The position numbers were made by a program, and so were the translations under genes. A DNA stretch of 36,563 nucleotides from Bacilli bacterium (GTDB taxonomy: Bacteria > Bacillota_I > Bacilli_A > RF39 > UBA660): positions 1-36,563 of the forward strand of contig JAFWMN010000009.1 in assembly GCA_017513865.1 (NCBI GenBank). Direction: 5' to 3'. Below, in pieces: positions 7,946-14,375 of the stretch (positions are counted from its first letter, which is position 1; each line of letters starts with the position of its first letter). The notes beneath the pieces are model-generated. The model searched no databases. It saw only the letters and a list, made by a program, of their open reading frames with translations, and had not been told where the DNA came from.

Positions 7946-9322
7946 ATGTATGATGTTGTAATAATAGGCGCAGGGCCAGCCGGTTTATTTGCCGCTTATG
8001 AATTAATAACTAAAAATAGCAAATTAAAAATAGCTATATTAGATAGAGGTTCGAAAGTAGCAAGCAGGGTTTGTCCAATGAACAAATTTAAAGTGCCTTG
8101 TAAAAACTGTAACCCATGCGCCATTTTATCAGGTTATGGGGGAGCTGGAACTTTTTCTGATGGCAAGTTAAACTTTATTCCAAAACTTGGAAAAAGTGAT
8201 TTAACTAAATATATGAGTGAATCTGAAAGTTATAAACTAATAGATGAAACCGAAGAAATATTTAACAAATTTAAAATGGATGCCGAAGTCTTTCCAAGTA
8301 ATAATAAAGAAGCAGAAGAAATAAGAAGGAAAGTCGCTATTGCGGGAGCAAAACTTTTAATTATAAAACAAAAACATTTAGGCTCTGATCATCTTCCTGA
8401 TTATATTCAAGGAATATGTGATTTTTTAGAAAAAAAAGGCGTGACTTTACTAGATAGATGTGATGTTGAAGATATTATAAAAAATAAAAAAGGTTACGAC
8501 ATAACATATAATAAAAAAGAGAAAGTTACTGCTAAATATGTTATAGTAGCTCCCGGTAGAACTGGAGCCAAATGGGTTCAAGAACTCGCTGATAAATATA
8601 AAATACCATATACATCTAAAAGCATTGAAGTTGGTGTTAGAGTTGAAGTTCGTAAGGATATTATGAAAGAAATAACTGATATTATTTATGATCCAACCAT
8701 ATTTATTAAAACAAAAACATATGGTGATGAAGTGCGAACCTTTTGTACAAACCCAGGAGGTTTTGTAGCTAAAGAAAACTATTATGGATATATATGTGTA
8801 AATGGACATGCCTTAAAAGAGATTAAAAGTAATAATACCAACTTTGCATTTATATCTAAAGTAAATTTAACAGAACCAGTAACAAACACAAGATTATATG
8901 GCGAATCCATTGCCAAAATAGCCAATGTTTTAGGTGATGGTAAACCAATTATTCAAAACTTAAAAGATTTAAAAAATGGTAGACGCAGTGAATGGCATAG
9001 ATTAGATAAAGGTTTTATCGAACCAACTTTAAAAGATTGTGTGGCTGGAGATTTAGCTTTAGTCTTACCACATAGAATAATTACAAATATTTTAGAAGGG
9101 TTAGAAATACTAGATAAAATAATCCCTGGAATTAACAACGATGACACCCTTTTATATGGACCAGAAATAAAGTTTTTCAGTAATGAAATAGAAACTGACA
9201 ATAACTTTAAATTAGAAAAGGAGAATATATATTTTGTAGGGGATGGGGCCGGAAAAGCAGGAAATATTGTAACTGCCGCCGCCACTGGCCTAGTAGCAGC
9301 TAGAGATATTATAAAGAAGTAG
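7946..9322 (+). CDS. FAD-dependent dehydrogenase (COG2509-type flavoprotein)
   Basis: A 458-aa protein with an N-terminal dinucleotide-binding fold (VVIIGAGPAGLFAAYEL, Gly8-x-Gly10-x-x-Gly13). It has a family-typical Cys-rich stretch (RVCP ... CKNCNPCAIL) and the block GYGGAGTFSDGKLN. Further hallmarks are an APGRTGAKW segment and a C-terminal FAD-contacting GDGAGKAGNIV. These mark the widespread but uncharacterised COG2509 family of FAD-dependent dehydrogenases; the substrate is unknown. I chose the ATG at 7946 because it gives the canonical N-terminus and has ggtgg upstream. A GTG at 7907 would overlap the terminator tail of the preceding RNA, and the ATG at 7931 has no ribosome-binding site. 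The HAD-family gene follows after 8 bases, suggesting one operon. Confidence 0.9.
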   Translation: MYDVVIIGAGPAGLFAAYELITKNSKLKIAILDRGSKVASRVCPMNKFKVPCKNCNPCAILSGYGGAGTFSDGKLNFIPKLGKSDLTKYMSESESYKLIDETEEIFNKFKMDAEVFPSNNKEAEEIRRKVAIAGAKLLIIKQKHLGSDHLPDYIQGICDFLEKKGVTLLDRCDVEDIIKNKKGYDITYNKKEKVTAKYVIVAPGRTGAKWVQELADKYKIPYTSKSIEVGVRVEVRKDIMKEITDIIYDPTIFIKTKTYGDEVRTFCTNPGGFVAKENYYGYICVNGHALKEIKSNNTNFAFISKVNLTEPVTNTRLYGESIAKIANVLGDGKPIIQNLKDLKNGRRSEWHRLDKGFIEPTLKDCVAGDLALVLPHRIITNILEGLEILDKIIPGINNDDTLLYGPEIKFFSNEIETDNNFKLEKENIYFVGDGAGKAGNIVTAAATGLVAARDIIKK

Positions 9323-9330
9323 GGAAAACT

Positions 9331-9804
9331 ATGAAAGAATTATATATTGACTTTGATGGAGTTATTTTAGACTCACAAGAAAGATTTAAAAAAATAATGC
9401 TCGATAACACTAATTTAGAAGACTGGATTAATTATTTGGCTTCAATTGAATGGTATAATTTTCTAAGAGAATGTAGAGAAATTGATGAATCATTAACAAC
9501 AATTCAAAAATTGCAAAAATACAGAAATTTAAAAGGCATAATTACTAGAATACACACCTTTAATGAAGGCATTGAAAAAGCTAATTTTTTAAGAGAGAAC
9601 AATATTGACTTACCAATATTTTATGTTTTGCCAGAACAAAGTAAAAGTAGTGTCGTTGTTCCAAACAAAAATAGAATTCTTGTAGATGATGACATAAAAA
9701 ACTGTTTTGACTGGGAAACAAATGGTGGAAAAGCCTTTCTTTTAGATCCTTATATCGAACACGAAACAAAAAAAATAATTAAATCACTAAAAACACTACT
9801 TTAA
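9331..9804 (+). CDS. HAD-superfamily phosphatase, 5'-nucleotidase-like
   Basis: A 157-aa protein beginning with the haloacid-dehalogenase motif I, YIDFDGVILDS, with nucleophile Asp7 and acid/base Asp9. The later acidic motif ILVDDDIKNC probably coordinates Mg2+, and it is followed by a Gly-Gly-Lys-Ala-Phe-Leu-Leu-Asp stretch as in deoxyribonucleotidase-like (NT5C) HADs. It is expected to hydrolyse a phosphate monoester, perhaps of a nucleotide; the substrate cannot be read from the sequence. It lies 8 bases after the flavoprotein gene with a modest ribosome-binding site (aggga), so it is probably co-expressed with it. Confidence 0.8.
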   Translation: MKELYIDFDGVILDSQERFKKIMLDNTNLEDWINYLASIEWYNFLRECREIDESLTTIQKLQKYRNLKGIITRIHTFNEGIEKANFLRENNIDLPIFYVLPEQSKSSVVVPNKNRILVDDDIKNCFDWETNGGKAFLLDPYIEHETKKIIKSLKTLL

Positions 9805-9819
9805 AATCCAAAAAAGTGA

Positions 9820-9825
9820 TATAAT
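9820..9825 (+). promoter_or_regulatory. -10 element (TATAAT) of the phosphoesterase-pair operon
   Basis: A perfect TATAAT lies 16 bases after the HAD stop codon. The matching -35 position (about 9797-9802, TACTTT) is poor. Initiation near 9832 would make the attenuator hairpin the very 5' end of the message. Confidence 0.45.
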
Positions 9826-9836
9826 GATTAAGATAG

Positions 9837-9903
9837 GTGGTGAGGTTATGAATAAGAAAGCAGAATTAAATGGCAGCATTCATAACCTTAACACCACTTT
9901 TTT
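9837..9903 (+). promoter_or_regulatory. Terminator-like attenuator hairpin in the leader of the phosphoesterase pair
   Basis: A long interrupted stem pairs gtggtg (9837-9842) with caccac (9892-9897) and ggttatgaa (9844-9852) with ttcataacc (9879-9887), then runs into six T (9898-9903). Both the Shine-Dalgarno sequence (ggtggtgagg) and the ATG of the 26-codon upstream ORF lie in the 5' arm. A ribosome initiating there would prevent the terminator from forming. It could simply be the terminator of the HAD operon, but the TATAAT just upstream argues for a leader. Confidence 0.55.
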
Positions 9904-9928
9904 AGTTGGAGGCACATATGAAATATAA
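9848..9928 (+). CDS. Short upstream ORF (26 codons), possible leader peptide
   Basis: ATG at 9848, preceded by ggtggtgagg with 2 bases to the start codon (a close spacing). The 26-aa product is mostly polar, with no codon run suggestive of classical amino-acid attenuation. The stop TAA (9926-9928) overlaps the start of the downstream gene (9918) by 11 bases, an arrangement that allows translational coupling. Its start region lies inside the attenuator stem. It may be a regulatory ORF, or a chance frame in a terminator. Confidence 0.35.
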   Translation: MNKKAELNGSIHNLNTTFLVGGTYEI

Positions 9929-10931
9929 TGAAAAATTAGTAAACAAATTTTTAGCATATATCACAAAAGAAAAAAGTTTAACTAGTGTTTGTAAAGAACT
10001 AGACTTAAATGAATATGAAGTTTTAGGTTTAGTAAATTATATAAAGAATAAAGATATAAATATAGCTTTAAAGAAAAGTACTGACGATATTTATATGATA
10101 TATATGGGGGATATCGAATACCATGAAAAAAACACTTATGATTTTGAAACTGATGAAAATAATGAATTTAAATTTATTGCGATATCTGACACTAGATTAG
10201 GATCAAAATCCCAACAAATATCAATTTTAAATGATATATATAAAATAGGTCATGAAAACGGTTATAACAATGTTATTTTATGTGGTAATATTTCGGCCGG
10301 ATTATATAGATTAACCGATTTATATGCGGAAAGTAATTTCATAAATGACACCGAAGGTCAAATAAACTATATTGTTAATTTCTTTCCTGAAATAGAAGAT
10401 ATGACTACATATTTTATAACTGGCAAGATAGATGATAAACATTTAAAACAAGAAAAAATAAGTATTGGCAGAAGAATCGCTGAAAAAAGAGATGATATGG
10501 TTTTCCTTGGAGAAAATTCCTGTGATGTTAATATAGATAATGTCACCATGCAAGTTTTAGGAAACAAATTAGGAAAAACTTATACAGTTTCATATAGAAC
10601 ACAACAACAAATAGATTCATTCCGTAGTGAAGACAAACCAGAAATACTATTATATGGCGGCCTTTTGCAAATGGAAAAATTTACTTACCGTAATGTTCGT
10701 TGTATATCCACACCAAGTGTTTGTGCTACAACAAAAGAAATGACTGAAAAAAGATTTTCGAACACCATAGGAGCTTGGTATGTTACGGTAAAAACTAATG
10801 AAAAAGGACTTTTAGAAAGTGTCACAGCTATAAGTTCACCATATTATGTAACTGATAAAGATGATTATATTAAAGCTAGACCATTAAAAAAAGGTAAAGC
10901 TAAAAAATTAACAAAAAGGGGGAAAAAATAA
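9918..10931 (+). CDS. Metallophosphoesterase paralogue lacking metal-binding motifs (pseudoenzyme)
   Basis: A 337-aa protein co-linear with the next gene's product: an N-terminal ~60-residue helical, winged-helix-like domain, then a calcineurin-like phosphoesterase fold. Every metal-ligand motif intact in the neighbour is replaced here. DTH has become DTR (Asp91-Thr92-Arg93), GDLVDG has become GNISAG (around Asn124), GSHDE has become GKIDD (169-173), DHPGGG has become GNKLGK, and GHYHK has become GGLLQ (around 247). Fold-specific stretches are kept, such as FPEIEDMTTYFITG and SYRTQQQIDSF. It should not coordinate the two metals and is probably a structural or regulatory partner. The ATG at 9918 is preceded by ttggagg; a TTG at 9906 would remove that site. 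The active paralogue begins 1 base after its stop. The C-terminus is very basic, which may favour nucleic-acid binding. Confidence 0.8.
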   Translation: MKYNEKLVNKFLAYITKEKSLTSVCKELDLNEYEVLGLVNYIKNKDINIALKKSTDDIYMIYMGDIEYHEKNTYDFETDENNEFKFIAISDTRLGSKSQQISILNDIYKIGHENGYNNVILCGNISAGLYRLTDLYAESNFINDTEGQINYIVNFFPEIEDMTTYFITGKIDDKHLKQEKISIGRRIAEKRDDMVFLGENSCDVNIDNVTMQVLGNKLGKTYTVSYRTQQQIDSFRSEDKPEILLYGGLLQMEKFTYRNVRCISTPSVCATTKEMTEKRFSNTIGAWYVTVKTNEKGLLESVTAISSPYYVTDKDDYIKARPLKKGKAKKLTKRGKK

Positions 10932-10932
10932 T

Positions 10933-11949
10933 ATGGATGAAAAAAAGAATATCGAAGTGGAATTTGTAAATAAAGTTTATAAGTACATAAGAAATGGCAT
11001 GTCTATTGAAACATTTATGGAAAAATTTCATGTATCTGAAATAGAACTATATGGAATAATTGAATTATGCAGAATGTATGGTAAAGATGTTTCTTTAGAA
11101 AAAGAAAAAGATACTTTAGTTTTTAGAAAAAGCATAAAAAGGAAATCGCCTGTAAGCAAATTAGAATTCGATAGCCCAAAATTAAATAGTAATCAAATAT
11201 GTGTTATATCAGATACTCATTTTGGAAGCATTCATAATCAACTTCATCTAGTCAATGAAATATATGAAGAAGCCTATAATAGGGGAATTAAAACAGTTCT
11301 TCATGTTGGTGATTTAGTCGACGGTAGTTATCCAAATAGACCAGAAAGTCCAAGGCAACAGTTCCTTCATGGCTTTGACCAGCAAGCAAGCTATGTTGTC
11401 GATATGTATCCTGAAATAGAAGGAATAACTACATATTATATTTTAGGTAGCCATGATGAAACCCATTATAAAAATGGCCAAGCTACCGTAAACAACTGGA
11501 TTTCAAGGTGCCGCGAAGATATGATATATTTAGGCCAAGATACTGGTGAAATAAATATTGATAAAGTAAAAATCGTTTTAGATCATCCTGGTGGTGGTTC
11601 TGCTCAATCACTTTCATATAGACCACAAAAAAGAATAGAAATATTAGAATCACACACAAAACCTAAAATACTATTAATTGGTCATTATCACAAAAGTTAT
11701 GCTTTTAGTTATCGTAATGTTCAGTGTATATTAGTTCCGGCTTTATGCGATAAAACACAGTTCCAACAGAAAAAAGGTCTATATAATGCCTTAGGAGCGT
11801 ATTTCCTAAATATATATTCTGATAGTAAAGGAAATATTCAATATTTTGAACCAGAAGAAATAATATTTGGTAAAAAAGATATTTGGGATGAAACCGGAAA
11901 AGATAGATCAAAAGTAAAAAAATTAGTAATGAAAAATACTGTATATTAA
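10933..11949 (+). CDS. Metallophosphoesterase with N-terminal winged-helix-like domain
   Basis: A 338-aa calcineurin-like phosphoesterase with all dinuclear-metal motifs: DTHFG (Asp94, His96), GDLVDG (Asp127), GSHDE (a GNHD variant; His174, Asp175), DHPGGG (Asp217, His218) and GHYHK (His251, His253). The first ~60 residues resemble a small helix-turn-helix domain and are shared with the preceding paralogue. The family cleaves phosphomonoesters or phosphodiesters; the winged-helix-like domain hints at a nucleic-acid or cyclic-nucleotide substrate, but this is inference. It is separated from the upstream paralogue by 1 base, so the two are almost certainly made together and may form a heterodimer. 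It ends at a terminator. Confidence 0.85.
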   Translation: MDEKKNIEVEFVNKVYKYIRNGMSIETFMEKFHVSEIELYGIIELCRMYGKDVSLEKEKDTLVFRKSIKRKSPVSKLEFDSPKLNSNQICVISDTHFGSIHNQLHLVNEIYEEAYNRGIKTVLHVGDLVDGSYPNRPESPRQQFLHGFDQQASYVVDMYPEIEGITTYYILGSHDETHYKNGQATVNNWISRCREDMIYLGQDTGEINIDKVKIVLDHPGGGSAQSLSYRPQKRIEILESHTKPKILLIGHYHKSYAFSYRNVQCILVPALCDKTQFQQKKGLYNALGAYFLNIYSDSKGNIQYFEPEEIIFGKKDIWDETGKDRSKVKKLVMKNTVY

Positions 11950-11981
11950 ATCCATTATCAAAAATAATGGATTTTATTTTT
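11948..11981 (+). terminator. Intrinsic terminator of the phosphoesterase pair
   Basis: A perfect 9-bp stem atccattat (11950-11958) / ataatggat (11964-11972), with a 5-base loop and a T-rich tail, starting directly at the stop codon. Confidence 0.85.
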
Positions 11982-12024
11982 AAAATATGTTATTATATAT
12001 CCCGCTGAAAAAGAAGGGAAAAAA

Positions 12025-12846
12025 ATGATAACAAGGGACGAATTATTAGAAAAATTAGAAAATGACGTTACTGAAATTGAAGATAAAATAAACAATCCAG
12101 AAAAGCACAATATAAAAAATGCCATAATAAGAAAGTTTTTAAAAACCGGCATTGCCATTGATTATGCACTTCCATATATATTAAGTGCTATAATTTTATT
12201 TTCAGGATTTAAAAATATCCACCAAACACCATTTTATACAGATGATATTATAACTAGACAGTATTTAGAACTAGTTGATACTTCAAACGGAAAACATATG
12301 GAAGAATATGTTGATGCAATTGATGAAATAAGTTATATCGAGTATTCAACAGCTTGGCAAGAAAATGAATATGGCTTATATGAAAGAATATCAACAACAT
12401 ACATGCTGAATGATTTAAATATTGGGTTAGAAACAATATTAAATATGAGTCCAGAAGAACTAGATCAATGCTTTAGTATTTATAATGCAGAAATAGTAGT
12501 TGAAGATAATCCAAATGCATTAGACCCTACATACAATGATGAAATTGTTATTGTTACTAGAGTTTTTCCAACTAATCGATACACAGACAGAAAAGAAACA
12601 ATAATAAGTAATAGCTTTTTTACAATATTTTATTTAATAATGACGTTTTTATTAGGTAGAGGTATTCAAGAAGTGAAGAAGATCGTTTTTCATGATTATT
12701 TAAAAAACAATTTAGAAAGATTAGAAGTTAGTTATCAAGAAATCGATGAAGAGAAAATAAAAAAATTAAATGAGATATTAGAATTAAAAAAAGAAAATTT
12801 AGAACTAGTAAAAGAAAGGAAAGTAAACAATGGACAGAAACGATAA
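12025..12846 (+). CDS. Two-helix membrane protein with extracytoplasmic domain, unknown function
   Basis: A 273-aa protein. An N-terminal cytoplasmic helical stretch (1-42) is followed by a transmembrane segment (about 45-63), an acidic domain of about 130 residues that should face outside, and a second transmembrane segment (about 196-214). A cytoplasmic Lys/Glu-rich coiled-coil tail completes it. The ribosome-binding site is agaaggga. Its 3' end overlaps the start of the amidoligase gene by 17 bases in another frame, which implies translational coupling and a shared job. I do not recognise the family. Confidence 0.8.
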   Translation: MITRDELLEKLENDVTEIEDKINNPEKHNIKNAIIRKFLKTGIAIDYALPYILSAIILFSGFKNIHQTPFYTDDIITRQYLELVDTSNGKHMEEYVDAIDEISYIEYSTAWQENEYGLYERISTTYMLNDLNIGLETILNMSPEELDQCFSIYNAEIVVEDNPNALDPTYNDEIVIVTRVFPTNRYTDRKETIISNSFFTIFYLIMTFLLGRGIQEVKKIVFHDYLKNNLERLEVSYQEIDEEKIKKLNEILELKKENLELVKERKVNNGQKR

Positions 12847-13816
12847 TTTTTCTGCTTTAAAAGGAACAGAGTTGTTAGATTTACTAGTAAATATTGAAAA
12901 CTACAACTTAGAATATAGAAATAGCTTAGACTTAGATGAAAATGTTACTTTTGGCATTGAAATAGAATACGAAAGACTCTCTAAAAGCTTAGTAAAATTG
13001 TTTTTAAATAGAAATTTTAATGCATGGTTTTCTAGACCAGATGGTTCGTTAACTTTTGGTGGTGAAGTAATATCACCAATTATGCGTGATAATGAAGAAA
13101 CATGGCGAGATATTAAAAAGATTTGTACATACCTAAGAAGAAAATTTGTAGTTACCAGTGATAATGCTGGAGGACATATTCATGTTGGTGCACATATATT
13201 AGGCAATGACCATAATAAATGGCGAAAATTCATTAAAACATACGCCGCTTATGAAGATATATTATTTAGATTTCTATATGGAGATAAACTAAGCCCAAGA
13301 AAAACATTAAGAAAATATGCCCCACCAATTGCTAGTATGGTATTTTGGCGATTAGAAGAATTAAATGAAGCAAAAGATATGTATGCTTTAAGAAATGCTT
13401 TACCAATTCAGTCAAGAGCGCAAGCGGTTAACTTTACTAATGTTAAATTTCATAAACTTGGTGATCAAGTTATAATAAAAAACACCATAGAATTTAGATG
13501 TCCCAATTCAACAACCGAGGAAGTAATTTGGCAAAATAATATTAACGCCCTAACCAAATTAATGATAGAATCTTCTTCTAATAATTTTGATGAAGAATAT
13601 ATTGATTATGTAATTGAAAAAAATGATAATTCGAGCATCCAAAGACGATACATGTATAACGAAGTTATGCTAAAAAAAGCTTTAGATTACGTTGATTTAA
13701 TATTTGATAATAATCAAGATAAGATATATTTTTTAAGACAATATCTCAAAAATTTTGAAGAAATTAATGATATAAATTTTGCTTTCAAAGCAAAAAAATT
13801 CATAAAAAAAGCCTAA
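12830..13816 (+). CDS. Putative amidoligase (glutamine-synthetase/GCS-like fold)
   Basis: A 328-aa protein with the hallmarks of the 'putative amidoligase' family (PF12224-like). These are GIEIE (Gly42-Glu46), DGSL (71-74) followed by GGEVISP, GGHIHVG (114-120), and TIEFR (219-223) near the end of the catalytic domain. In related COOH-NH2 ligases such motifs bind ATP/Mg2+ and form amide bonds between a carboxylate and an amine. The substrate is unknown; members are known from peptide-tagging and cell-wall-modifying contexts. The ATG at 12830 has aaaggaaa upstream and overlaps the membrane-protein gene by 17 bases. The stop codon lies in the loop of its own terminator. Confidence 0.8.
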   Translation: MDRNDNFSALKGTELLDLLVNIENYNLEYRNSLDLDENVTFGIEIEYERLSKSLVKLFLNRNFNAWFSRPDGSLTFGGEVISPIMRDNEETWRDIKKICTYLRRKFVVTSDNAGGHIHVGAHILGNDHNKWRKFIKTYAAYEDILFRFLYGDKLSPRKTLRKYAPPIASMVFWRLEELNEAKDMYALRNALPIQSRAQAVNFTNVKFHKLGDQVIIKNTIEFRCPNSTTEEVIWQNNINALTKLMIESSSNNFDEEYIDYVIEKNDNSSIQRRYMYNEVMLKKALDYVDLIFDNNQDKIYFLRQYLKNFEEINDINFAFKAKKFIKKA

Positions 13817-13830
13817 AAAGGCTTTTTTTA
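13804..13830 (+). terminator. Intrinsic terminator of the amidoligase operon
   Basis: The stem aaaaaaagcc / ggcttttttt surrounds a loop that contains the stop codon (13814-13816), with the T run on the 3' arm. Confidence 0.8.
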
Positions 13831-13859
13831 TTTACAAGCCTGAAAACGCATGGTATAAT
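13831..13859 (+). promoter_or_regulatory. Upstream promoter P1 of the DUF1292 operon
   Basis: TTTACA (13831-13836), 17 bases, TATAAT (13854-13859), directly after the preceding terminator. Confidence 0.65.
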
Positions 13860-13895
13860 TAAATAGGAATAAAATATAAAATAGCGCAAAAAACA

Positions 13896-13924
13896 TTGTA
13901 AACAAAAAAAAGCTATGCTATAAT
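13896..13924 (+). promoter_or_regulatory. Downstream promoter P2 of the DUF1292 operon
   Basis: TTGTAA (13896-13901), 17 bases, TATAAT (13919-13924). Two well-spaced promoters in tandem suggest strong or doubly regulated expression. Confidence 0.6.
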
Positions 13925-13948
13925 TAATAATAGAATGGAGGGGTTCCC

Positions 13949-14212
13949 GTGGAAGAGTTTCAAAAAATTACGGTAAAAAAATCAAACGGTGAAGAAATTG
14001 AAGCAGAAGTATTATTATGCTTTGAATTAGAAAAAACAGGGAAAAATTATATATTATATACATTTAATGAGGTTGATGCTCAAAAAATGGAAACAATTCA
14101 CGCATCTGTTATAACAGAAACCGAAAATGGATATCAATTAGATGTAATACCTGATGATGAATGGTCTGATGTAAAAGAAATAATGCGTGAAATTATTAGA
14201 AATGAGGAGTGA
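13949..14212 (+). CDS. DUF1292-family (YrzB-like) small protein
   Basis: An 87-aa acidic protein with the DUF1292 pattern: an N-terminal beta region reading FELEKTGKNYILYTF, a middle Ala/Val strand, and a C-terminal IPDDEWSDVKEIM stretch. The family is widespread in Firmicutes, often next to yrrK/yrzL, and its function is not established. It starts at GTG 13949 behind a strong ggagggg. The next gene begins 5 bases after its stop, so the three genes 13949-16070 are probably one operon. Confidence 0.8.
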   Translation: MEEFQKITVKKSNGEEIEAEVLLCFELEKTGKNYILYTFNEVDAQKMETIHASVITETENGYQLDVIPDDEWSDVKEIMREIIRNEE

Positions 14213-14217
14213 TTAAT

Positions 14218-14361
14218 ATGAATGGTAAAGAAATTGTTCAAAATGGTGAAGGTGCTAAATCAATAAAAATAACTCAAGAATATAAAGAAAAGCTTATAAA
14301 ATTTAGACATAGATTCTTACAAGAAGGAACTGAAAAAACAGTTACAGTAAAGAAAAGATAA
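14218..14361 (+). CDS. Small basic protein (47 aa), unknown
   Basis: ATG at 14218 behind gaggagtga, 5 bases after the DUF1292 stop. The product is Lys-rich, predicted mostly helical, and ends KKR. Tight spacing to both neighbours (14 bases to the next ATG) and a good ribosome-binding site make it a likely real gene. The family is not recognised. Confidence 0.65.
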   Translation: MNGKEIVQNGEGAKSIKITQEYKEKLIKFRHRFLQEGTEKTVTVKKR

Positions 14362-14375
14362 AGGAGATGGGATAA

